Source: Cyclobacteriaceae bacterium
Lineage (GTDB): Bacteria; Bacteroidota; Bacteroidia; Cytophagales; Cyclobacteriaceae
Length of the DNA stretch: 5,537 bases
Assembly (NCBI GenBank): GCA_029880385.1
Contig: JAOUOM010000185.1
Coordinates: forward strand, 1-5,537
Direction: 5' to 3'
Shown: piece by piece, positions 1-5,532 of the stretch
Numbering within the stretch: the stretch's first letter is position 1
How the letters are laid out: every line of letters begins with the position of its first letter
The notes under the pieces: model-generated
The model's database searches: none
Seen by the model: only the letters and a program-made list of their open reading frames with translations
What the model was told of the DNA's origin: nothing
Program-made: the position numbers and the translations under genes

Positions 1-1277
1 AACTCTGTTGATGCCCACAATGCCTGTTCAATTTGCTTCTTTGAGCTAAGTTCTGTATTGGATGTTATTTCATTAAGTAGCTTAAGTCCTTCTTTGTAGC
101 GATTTAAATCCGCATCGGTTTTCTGGAACTTTTCCTGATTTTCCTTTTGTATTGTGATATCCCGTGAAAAACTTTGAAAAGCAATTAGTTTGTTTTTGCG
201 GTCGTAAATTGGTTTTGTATATGATTCAAACCAGTGATATATATCCTTTTTGTCCTTTATTCTGAATTCAGTGTTTTTAATTATACCTCCTTCCAGCCGT
301 TTCCTTTCAGGCTCATCAAATATTTTGACTAAATCCTCCGGGTGTATTAACCGGTAAGGATCATAACCAATCAATTCGTCTGCTTCATACCCCAACATAT
401 CACGCACAGAGGATGAAATATACCTGTAACTACCATCTATATTGTGCAAAATGATCAGATCTCTGAAATTTTCCGAAATAAGCCTGTATTTCTCCTCACT
501 TTCCAATAATTGATTTTGCGTCTTTACTAGTTCGGTGATATCACGGCCTATGGCAAAGGCACGTACCAGCCAATTTCCGTCAAACACAAAATGCATGCGT
601 AAGGAAATGTCAAGCTTGCCCTTTTCTTTTGTTAGTATCTGGCATTCCAAATAAGAGGTTTTGTTTTGATTTTTTAGGTTATCCTTGATGATCTTCCCTA
701 ATTCATCTATACTGGGCTCATCCAGGACATCCTGATACCGCATCTGCCTTAGTTCCTCTTTTGAATACCCCGTTATTTCGACACTAGATGAATTAACATA
801 GGTGAAAAACCCATTTTCATCTAATTCAAAAATCATATCCCCAATATTCTCCACGAGATTCTGGTATCGCCTCATCTCGCGTTTTGCCCATTTGGATTCC
901 AGTAGTTCCCTGACATGTAAGACAATGGCATCCAATTTATGACGGCTGTCAGCGCACAATTCTTTTTTGGCCGGATCCATGACACACAGGTAACCAAGAT
1001 ATGTCCCCTCCAGTGTGAAAAACGGGAAGATGTTCACAAGGGAAGTCCCCTTTTCGACCGATGTATTCGTCTGAATTTCAAACACATCATTCGATCGATA
1101 ACCGGTGAACGTATCCGGCTCCCATTCGATACCCCCAGGGTTGTATGTATAAAGCTGTGATGTTTGTCCCTCCTCTAAATGCAAAACCGCAATGGGACTA
1201 TCTGCCATCAATGCCGCCGCATTTACCAAAATATCAAACGTAGAATTTAGGTTGTCCTCCTGGGGTGTATGCTTCAT
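1..1277 (-). CDS. GAF-PAS-PAS-GAF sensor protein, probable histidine kinase (N-terminal 425 residues, runs off the window)
   Basis: The frame is open from an ATG at 1277 to the window edge, with an in-frame TAA three codons upstream, so this start is firm; there is no Shine-Dalgarno sequence. Residues about 10-128 look like a GAF domain (ending GYLCVMDPAKKELCADSRHKL, then a helix). Residues 135-250 are a PAS domain with a PAC end (VRAFAIGRDITE). Residues 262-378 are a second PAS domain (HWFESYTKPIYDRKN, then FQSFSRDIT). From about residue 394, RYKEGLKLLNEITSN resembles the first helix of another GAF domain. No signal peptide or membrane segment is visible, so the sensor should be cytoplasmic. 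In Bacteroidota such arrays usually precede a HisKA/HATPase module, so a histidine kinase or hybrid kinase is the likeliest identity, but the output domain is outside the window and this is inference. The PAS domains show no clear cofactor-binding residues, so the signal is unknown. It is probably transcribed alone from the promoter at about 1323-1352. Confidence 0.85.
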   Translation of the reverse strand, partial: MKHTPQEDNLNSTFDILVNAAALMADSPIAVLHLEEGQTSQLYTYNPGGIEWEPDTFTGYRSNDVFEIQTNTSVEKGTSLVNIFPFFTLEGTYLGYLCVMDPAKKELCADSRHKLDAIVLHVRELLESKWAKREMRRYQNLVENIGDMIFELDENGFFTYVNSSSVEITGYSKEELRQMRYQDVLDEPSIDELGKIIKDNLKNQNKTSYLECQILTKEKGKLDISLRMHFVFDGNWLVRAFAIGRDITELVKTQNQLLESEEKYRLISENFRDLIILHNIDGSYRYISSSVRDMLGYEADELIGYDPYRLIHPEDLVKIFDEPERKRLEGGIIKNTEFRIKDKKDIYHWFESYTKPIYDRKNKLIAFQSFSRDITIQKENQEKFQKTDADLNRYKEGLKLLNEITSNTELSSKKQIEQALWASTE

Positions 1278-1305
1278 TGTAAATTAGCAATGATCAATGT
1301 TAAAA

Positions 1306-1324
1306 TGATTCATGCAATGAATCA
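1306..1324. promoter_or_regulatory. Perfect inverted repeat at the sensor promoter (operator candidate)
   Basis: TGATTCAT (1306-1313) and ATGAATCA (1317-1324) are perfect 8-bp inverted arms around GCA. The right arm overlaps the 3' end of the predicted -7 element and the repeat covers the expected transcription start. This is the usual place for a repressor site; alternatively it forms a small hairpin at the 5' end of the sensor mRNA. A second short palindrome, TGATCA, lies at 1291-1296, between the repeat and the start codon. Confidence 0.45.
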
Positions 1325-1352
1325 AAGATATTGGATTACACAATGGGTAAGA
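1323..1352 (-). promoter_or_regulatory. Putative Bacteroidota-type promoter of the sensor gene
   Basis: Read on the minus strand, 1330-1323 is TATCTTTG, an exact match to the Bacteroidota -7 consensus TAnnTTTG. It lies about 45 nt upstream of the sensor ATG at 1277, which would give a leader of roughly 35-40 nt. The -33 region about 19 nt upstream is only a T-rich TTTTTCTT and does not match TTTG well. The call rests on the -7 element and its position. Confidence 0.45.
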
Positions 1353-1363
1353 AAAACTGAGGC

Positions 1364-1393
1364 AAAAAAAAAGGCAAATGCCTTGCATTTGCC
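1364..1393 (-). terminator. Intrinsic terminator, minus strand
   Basis: Read on the minus strand: an 8-bp stem GGCAAATG/CATTTGCC with the 5-nt loop CAAGG, directly followed by nine T. On the plus strand the hairpin is preceded by nine A and followed by no T tract, so it should work only for leftward transcription. No leftward gene ends near it. The nearest is the cluster ending at 2194, about 800 nt upstream on that strand, so it may stop readthrough from there and insulate the sensor promoter just downstream. Confidence 0.7.
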
Positions 1394-1430
1394 CTTAGGA
1401 AAAATAATTTTCCATAACTAGTCACCAACC

Positions 1431-1445
1431 TAACCTAAAAGGTTA
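1431..1445 (+). repeat. Small leader hairpin TAACCT-AAA-AGGTTA
   Basis: TAACCT (1431-1436) and AGGTTA (1440-1445) are perfect 6-bp inverted arms with a 3-nt loop. They end 7 nt before the ATG of the small ORF at 1453. The right arm contains AAAGG, the only Shine-Dalgarno-like sequence there, so folding could hide it. The left arm is the second of two AACCT direct repeats. The function is not known. Confidence 0.3.
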
Positions 1446-1452
1446 CTCAAAG

Positions 1453-1587
1453 ATGAGGATAACAATTTTCAAATGCAATAGTTACATTCTACTAATTTTA
1501 TTTTTTTTGATTTTTTCCTCTTATTCAGACGATTTCGCATTAAATATATTGATTAAAGCGTATATTTTTTATATTGGTAGTCATTAA
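1453..1587 (+). CDS. Possible small ORF, 44 residues, signal-peptide-like
   Basis: An ATG at 1453 opens a 44-codon frame ending with TAA at 1585-1587. The N-terminus (MRITIFKCNS, then YILLILFFLIFSSYS) reads as a basic start plus a hydrophobic core, like a signal peptide or a single membrane helix. The remainder (DDFALNILIKAYIFYIGSH) resembles nothing I recognise. AAAGG lies about 10 nt before the ATG. The ORF overlaps the TTG start of the next gene by 14 nt in another frame, so it could be a leader peptide coupled to that gene. It could also be the leftover 5' end of a deleted exported-protein gene, or a chance ORF in AT-rich DNA, where hydrophobic codons are common. Existence as a gene is uncertain. 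Confidence 0.25.
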   Translation: MRITIFKCNSYILLILFFLIFSSYSDDFALNILIKAYIFYIGSH

Positions 1588-2176
1588 AACCAGTAAAGAC
1601 TTGCGACTAAACGTTTTTTTGTGCTTTTTTTTAGGTTCGCATTTGCTGTCTGCCCAATCGGATGATGCCATGGTCAGGATTACGGCAAATGATATAAACA
1701 GGGAATATAAAGTCCTGTTTGCGGCAAAAAGTGAATTTAACGTAATCATCACGCTATATTCCGAAGGTGCGGTCATCCTTGAAGAAAAATTTCCTGACTC
1801 CAAAGCCTTTGTAAAAGCATTTAGCCTGAAAGATGCCCCATATGGACGGTATGAATGGCGGGTCAGTTATGGCGACAAGTCCTTTACGCAACAATTTGAA
1901 ATTGTTTCCGAAAAAAAACTCATCAAAGAAAGCATTTCTGCCAACCTGGATGAGTTTTTAAACCTGACGATTTCAGTCAAATCCTACAATAAGATTCCGC
2001 TAAGTATTTTTTTGTACAAAGACAATGGCGAACAATTGGACTTCATCTTTTGGGAACCGGAAAATGATCAGTTCACCAAAACCATTAAACTAAATGAATA
2101 TAATGCCTATGAAATCAAATTAGAAATCCTGCAAAAGGGTGACTTGATGTTTTCTGAAAGCTATAAACTGTTTTAA
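1574..2176 (+). CDS. Secreted protein of unknown function, two probable beta-sandwich repeats
   Basis: This 200-residue product is not one I recognise. No ATG exists before codon 33, which would fall after the signal peptide, so the start must be a TTG. TTG at 1574 gives the full length. TTG at 1601 gives a neater signal peptide (MRLNVFLCFFLGSHLLSAQ, cleavage after SAQ) and is an equally good choice. An in-frame TGA at 1550-1552 limits extension upstream. The mature part has two similar-sized halves, about residues 33-112 and 115-200. Both are rich in alternating hydrophobic residues, and the first ends DAPYGRYEWRVSYGDKSFTQQFEI, like the last strands of an Ig-like or T9SS-type beta-sandwich. 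No lipobox cysteine or catalytic motif is seen. It converges on the propeller lipoprotein gene with a 17-nt gap and lies alone on its strand. Long T tracts fall inside the signal-peptide codons. It is likely periplasmic or surface located. Confidence 0.75.
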   Translation: MVVIKTSKDLRLNVFLCFFLGSHLLSAQSDDAMVRITANDINREYKVLFAAKSEFNVIITLYSEGAVILEEKFPDSKAFVKAFSLKDAPYGRYEWRVSYGDKSFTQQFEIVSEKKLIKESISANLDEFLNLTISVKSYNKIPLSIFLYKDNGEQLDFIFWEPENDQFTKTIKLNEYNAYEIKLEILQKGDLMFSESYKLF

Positions 2177-2193
2177 TCCCTGTTTTCTTCCTG

Positions 2194-3117
2194 TTACTTT
2201 GGAAAATGCACAGCTACTTCATCGTGCATGGTATACAGCCTGAAATTCTTGCCGTCGTGAACGACAATTCCGCTGGACTTATTTTCTCCCATTAGTGGGT
2301 TACCGGAAAACTTTTCCCAATGTACCAGATCGGGTGAAGCCGCCACATTGGTCGACCATTCGTGCCAGTCTTCGAATGCGGTTCCGTGGTAATAGGCATA
2401 ATACCATCCCTTATGTTTGATAATTTGATTTACCGCCAATCCATATTGATCATACTGCTCCGGGCCCATCAAAATAACCGGCTCATCCTGTACATTTTTC
2501 CATACGGCCAAATCCGTCGACGTTGCCAGCCAAATCCCCAGGTCATTTCGCTCATAAAATAAATACCAAACCCCATTTTCGACCCATACGGTCGGTGTAC
2601 CATAAGGCCCCTCCTCCAGTGGGCTGCCATCCACCTTCCGTATGTCCAGCGATCCGTGATCTTTCCATGTGATTCGATCCGAAGAAGTTAACAAATGGGC
2701 AATGTCGTTCCGGCCCTCGGCAAACATGTAATAAACCTGGCCTTCTTTCCAAACCATCATATCTTCCGTCCAACTTTCCGAAAATACAGGGTTGTCCTGG
2801 AAACGCTCCCAGTCAATGCCATCCACAGAAGTAGCATAGCCGAGAAACAGGGTTTTGTCAGGGCCTGACTGAAATCCCGTATACCACATGTGATACAGAC
2901 TGTCCTCCCTCAGAATAAAGCCCCGCTCACGGATATTTTCATCCCAATCCGCTTCTTTTCCGGTACCTGTAAATACGGGATTATGCTCGTATACATTAAA
3001 TTCGACCAGCTCGGCCGGAAAGGGCGTCTTTTCACCCCGCTCTACATGGCCCGTACCGCATCCCCCCATTGCCAGCACAAAAGCGGCATACAGGAATCGT
3101 TCACTTCCTTTCTTCAT
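2194..3117 (-). CDS. Lipoprotein with GH43/GH32/GH130-like beta-propeller (putative glycosidase)
   Basis: 307 residues. The N-terminus (MKKGSERFLYAAFVLAMGGC) is a lipoprotein signal peptide with the lipidated Cys at residue 20, so the protein is probably anchored in the outer membrane or exported to the surface. The rest is built of repeating blades, each a strand pair followed by an S-x-D-x-x-x-W turn: YHMWYTGF with YATSVDGIDW (75-103), YYMFAEG with TSSDRITW (129-151), WYLFYER with ATSTDLAVW (184-206), WYYAYYHG with AASPDLVHW (238-267), and a last blade FRLYTMHDEVAVHF. This is the pattern of five-bladed propeller glycosidases and phosphorylases. The start of the fold contains DWDENIRERG (57-66), with acidic residues that could be catalytic, but I cannot place the full triad, so activity is inferred. 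It follows the DUF1080 gene by 9 nt and is surely co-transcribed with it. It may hydrolyse or only bind a glycan. Confidence 0.8.
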   Translation of the reverse strand: MKKGSERFLYAAFVLAMGGCGTGHVERGEKTPFPAELVEFNVYEHNPVFTGTGKEADWDENIRERGFILREDSLYHMWYTGFQSGPDKTLFLGYATSVDGIDWERFQDNPVFSESWTEDMMVWKEGQVYYMFAEGRNDIAHLLTSSDRITWKDHGSLDIRKVDGSPLEEGPYGTPTVWVENGVWYLFYERNDLGIWLATSTDLAVWKNVQDEPVILMGPEQYDQYGLAVNQIIKHKGWYYAYYHGTAFEDWHEWSTNVAASPDLVHWEKFSGNPLMGENKSSGIVVHDGKNFRLYTMHDEVAVHFPK

Positions 3118-3126
3118 CTGGTCGTA

Positions 3127-3939
3127 TTAGGGTTGTTGAGAAAATGAGCTACTCATGTCTAGCAATTCCACTTTACGGAATTCCACCGGATGGCTTTCGC
3201 TTTGCAGGGCAATATAGCCGGCATTTACCGGCTGACCATCGAGTTTTTGATCCGGGTCGAAGTTGCTGACTACTCCGCCTCCATATACCAAACCTCCGTA
3301 TTCCATTACCAACTCCCCATTCACAAAGTGACGAACAAGGGAATCCCCATATACATGAAGCTCGGCCATTACCCACTGATCCCCGTGAAAGGTAGGCGAC
3401 GTAGAATTGATGCAATGGTCAGTCACCAAAGTGTCGGCCATCACCACATGGGTACCGGGGCTACAGAGGTTGAGCGTAGAGCGCTCGTGAGTACCATCGC
3501 CACCTAAAAATTGCGCTTCAATACTTATGGGAAAATCCTGATCCCTCCAGATCGTTTCCGGTGACTGGCAATGAAACATAATCCCGCTATTGCGAAATGC
3601 CCAGGCCGGCCCTTCCGGTGCCTGCTCACCCGTAAACCGGTATTCAACCCTCAATTTATAATAGGAAAAGGGTGTTCGGTAATACAAATGCCCAAATTGC
3701 TCATCGAAGGTTTCATATCCCCCATAGGATACTTTAATCAGGCTATCCTCTACCCGAAATGTATTGGCAAAATTGTCATCCAGGTCATGTCCCTTTATCT
3801 TGATGGCCCAGCCGTTCAGGTCTGTGCCATTAAACAGCTGAACCCACGTTTCCTGATTGCCTTCCCCGGTAGTTTTGGGGGCTTCCTTACAACCTTGCAG
3901 GGCAAGAAACAGGACGATCATCATGTGTAATTTTTTCAT
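3127..3939 (-). CDS. DUF1080 / 3-keto-disaccharide hydrolase family lipoprotein
   Basis: 270 residues. MKKLHMMIVLFLALQGC is a lipoprotein signal peptide with the lipidated Cys at 17, followed by a short polar linker. The remainder is one DUF1080 domain (Pfam 3-keto-disaccharide hydrolase, a concanavalin-like jelly roll): the opening LFNGTDLNGW (35-44), then LRVEYRF (96-102), NSGIMFH (117-123), ISIEAQFLGG (138-147), a W-x-x-A-E-x-x-V strand with HFVNGELV (189-211), and the closing GYIALQSESHPVEFRKVEL (241-259). All usual landmarks are present and the length is typical of a single-domain member. Family members act on glycosides already oxidised at C3, or bind glycans, in the periplasm or at the surface. 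The exact substrate here is unknown. The gene lies 51 nt downstream of the SDR gene and 9 nt upstream of the propeller lipoprotein gene, so the last two clearly form a unit. No Shine-Dalgarno sequence precedes the ATG. Confidence 0.88.
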   Translation of the reverse strand: MKKLHMMIVLFLALQGCKEAPKTTGEGNQETWVQLFNGTDLNGWAIKIKGHDLDDNFANTFRVEDSLIKVSYGGYETFDEQFGHLYYRTPFSYYKLRVEYRFTGEQAPEGPAWAFRNSGIMFHCQSPETIWRDQDFPISIEAQFLGGDGTHERSTLNLCSPGTHVVMADTLVTDHCINSTSPTFHGDQWVMAELHVYGDSLVRHFVNGELVMEYGGLVYGGGVVSNFDPDQKLDGQPVNAGYIALQSESHPVEFRKVELLDMSSSFSQQP

Positions 3940-3990
3940 AATCTTACGAAATAGAAAGGTAGCTAAAAACGTTTACTTGAAATTTGCCTG

Positions 3991-4761
3991 TTACTGAGAT
4001 GTCCACCCGCCATCGATCAACATTACCTCCCCAGTGATCAGATTGGCTGCAGATGAAGCCAGGAAAACCACTGCACCTGCCACATCCATCGGGTCGCCTA
4101 TCCTTCCCAGTGGAATTTTTGACAGTACATTTTGGTGAAATACATCGTCCTTCAGCCAGGGCTCGGTGCCAGGCGTATAAATGAAGGTGGGAGCAACCGC
4201 ATTGACGTGAATGTTATATTTGGCCCATTCCACGGCGAGGCATTTGGTCAAATGATTGATTCCTGCTTTTGTCATGCAATAAACCGATTCTTCGGCAAGT
4301 GCCACAAAGCCTGCCTGCGAACTAATATTGATTATTTTTCCTGACTTCTGCCCGATCATTACCCGACCGGCTGCCTGACTTGCAAAAAATGTCCCCTTTA
4401 TGTTGAGGTTAAGGGTTACATCAAAATCTTCTTCGGTTACGTTTTCTGCATGATTGGCAGGGGCTACCCCTACATTGTTTATCAAAATATCCAGTTTCCC
4501 AAACGTATCTACCATTTTATCAACTGACCCCTGTATTTGCGTCAAATCTGAGACATCCATTTGCAGACGGATTACCTCTCTGCCCAGTGCCCGAATTTCA
4601 TCTTCAAGGTCAGCGGCCGTAGATACGTCCCGCAGGCCAAGTCCGATATTGGCACCTGCATTTGCCAATGCCAGGGCACACGCCCGCCCCAAACCTTTTG
4701 CTGCCCCGGTCACGAGTGCCGCCTTGCCTGTGAGATCAAAAGAAGGAAATTGTGAAGTCAT
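3991..4761 (-). CDS. Classical short-chain dehydrogenase/reductase (SDR)
   Basis: 256 residues, the normal length for a classical SDR, with every core element present. The cofactor loop is TGAAKGLG (18-25, glycines 19, 23 and 25), followed by D69-V70, NNVG (95-98, with Val replacing the usual Ala), Asn120 of the catalytic tetrad, Ser148 in INISSQAG, and Tyr161-x3-Lys165 in YCMTKAG. The C-terminus has PLGRIGDPMDVAGAVVFLAS and ITGEVMLIDGG. Overall it resembles gluconate 5-dehydrogenase and 2-deoxy-gluconate 3-dehydrogenase (KduD-like) enzymes and 3-oxoacyl-ACP reductases; with sugar-related neighbours, a sugar or sugar-acid oxidoreductase is the best guess. Arg44 after the second strand, where NAD enzymes have Asp, hints at NADP(H). 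The protein is cytoplasmic. It has a possible promoter in the 111-nt gap upstream and may be transcribed with the two genes that follow. Confidence 0.92.
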   Translation of the reverse strand: MTSQFPSFDLTGKAALVTGAAKGLGRACALALANAGANIGLGLRDVSTAADLEDEIRALGREVIRLQMDVSDLTQIQGSVDKMVDTFGKLDILINNVGVAPANHAENVTEEDFDVTLNLNIKGTFFASQAAGRVMIGQKSGKIINISSQAGFVALAEESVYCMTKAGINHLTKCLAVEWAKYNIHVNAVAPTFIYTPGTEPWLKDDVFHQNVLSKIPLGRIGDPMDVAGAVVFLASSAANLITGEVMLIDGGWTSQ

Positions 4762-4791
4762 AAATTGTTTACGTTAATACGGTTCTGGCAC

Positions 4792-4823
4792 CAAATGTAG
4801 GATACACCAATTTCAAATGAAAT
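4792..4823 (-). promoter_or_regulatory. Putative promoter of the SDR gene with overlapping palindrome
   Basis: On the minus strand, 4799-4792 is TACATTTG, an exact TAnnTTTG -7 match, 30 nt before the SDR ATG. A TTTG lies 14 nt further upstream (4817-4814), short for a -33 element; a TTTC (4822-4819) sits at the more usual 19-nt spacing. The region also holds the palindrome ATTTCA-AA-TGAAAT (4810-4823), which covers the -33 position. The rest of the 111-nt gap shows no terminator for the Rieske gene. Confidence 0.35.
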
Positions 4824-4872
4824 GAATATTATATAACAGGTTTTGACATTGACTGCCCCACTCATTACCCGT

Positions 4873-5532
4873 CTACCCGGCGAGAAAAGAAGTAATTAAT
4901 CGTTGAAAGTGATGCACACCCTGTTCGCGTGTTGGCGAAAAGCGGCCGGATTGATAAAACCTGGAACGTATACCTTTCTGCACCCCCTCTACGACAAATT
5001 CATCTTCCCGTTCTACTTTATCGAGTAAGGCACCGGCACTATTGCCCATTTTGGATTCATCATACAAATAGGTAAGAAAAGACACTTTCGTTTTATCAAT
5101 CGTTAGTGGTTTTACTACATTGACAGAGAGCCCCCATGGATAAAAATTGAACATCATATTTGGAAAAATCCAAAAATAATAGGCTGCCACCTGTTGTCCA
5201 TAATCGAGATGGCCAGCTGGGAGGTCAAATGTCTCGACCGATGTGTCGGAGTATCCAACCTGCAGGTTAAAGTAGTCGCCAAGTACGGTTTCGTATGTGC
5301 CGTAATCAAGTGCCTGGTTTAATTCCGGATGCACAAAAGGGATATGGAACCCTTCCAGGTAATTGTCGCAATACAGTGCCCAATGGGCATTGACGAGGTA
5401 GTCTTTGGAAAGTGACGGTTCAAATCGAAATTCGTGTAAGGGCAAAAAGCCTACCCGTTCTTCCATGGCGGCAAGCGTAGGTGCAAGTGAAAAAGAAGGA
5501 TTGAGGCCTGCAAATAAAAACGGGCCCCAGTG
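4873..5532 (-). CDS. Rieske non-heme iron oxygenase alpha subunit, C-terminal catalytic part (frame interrupted upstream)
   Basis: The frame encodes the catalytic domain of a ring-hydroxylating-type oxygenase (choline/carnitine monooxygenase-like group). Numbering from the ATG at 5466, the motif DNYLEGFHIPFVH supplies iron ligands His41 and His46, and VEREDEFVVEGVQKG supplies the third ligand Asp155. Other family-like stretches are AAYYFWIFPNMMFNFYPWG (94-112) and the end SPTREQGVHHFQRL. The residue expected to link to the Rieske cluster is Glu38 rather than the common Asp, as in carnitine monooxygenase. Family-like sequence continues upstream of that ATG (HWGPFLFAGLNPSFSLAP), so the ATG is internal and not a true start. 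However, an in-frame TAG stands at 5533-5535, directly before this stretch. The N-terminal Rieske [2Fe-2S] domain should lie beyond the window. The gene is therefore a pseudogene, frameshifted, or affected by an error near the sequence end. It would use a reductase partner not seen here. Confidence 0.82.
   Translation of the reverse strand, partial: HWGPFLFAGLNPSFSLAPTLAAMEERVGFLPLHEFRFEPSLSKDYLVNAHWALYCDNYLEGFHIPFVHPELNQALDYGTYETVLGDYFNLQVGYSDTSVETFDLPAGHLDYGQQVAAYYFWIFPNMMFNFYPWGLSVNVVKPLTIDKTKVSFLTYLYDESKMGNSAGALLDKVEREDEFVVEGVQKGIRSRFYQSGRFSPTREQGVHHFQRLITSFLAG

Noticed and set aside
939..1160. 73-residue plus-strand ORF
   Set aside because: It lies inside the sensor gene on the opposite strand, whose GAF and PAS reading is clear; no domain or start signal supports it.
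1364..1393. Reading the hairpin as a plus-strand or two-way terminator
   Set aside because: On the plus strand it is followed by CTTAGGAAAAATAA with no T tract, so only leftward termination is supported.
1540..1803. 87-residue minus-strand ORF
   Set aside because: It is antisense to the signal peptide and first domain of the secreted protein and has a low-complexity Lys/Phe-rich sequence with no recognisable features.
3190..3507. 105-residue plus-strand ORF, and others across 2362-3930
   Set aside because: They are shadows of the DUF1080 and propeller genes; none shows a family motif.
3954..3961. TACCTTTC on the minus strand, a near match to a -7 box before the DUF1080 gene
   Set aside because: It ends only 14 nt before the ATG, has one mismatch, and lacks a -33 element at the right spacing.
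4454..4777. 107-residue plus-strand ORF and a shorter one within it
   Set aside because: They are reverse-strand shadows of the SDR gene, whose motifs are complete.
4828..4848. TTGACA (plus strand, 4843-4848) and TATAAT (minus strand, 4833-4828) resembling sigma-70 boxes
   Set aside because: They lie on opposite strands and do not form a promoter pair; no plus-strand gene follows, and Bacteroidota use other consensus elements.
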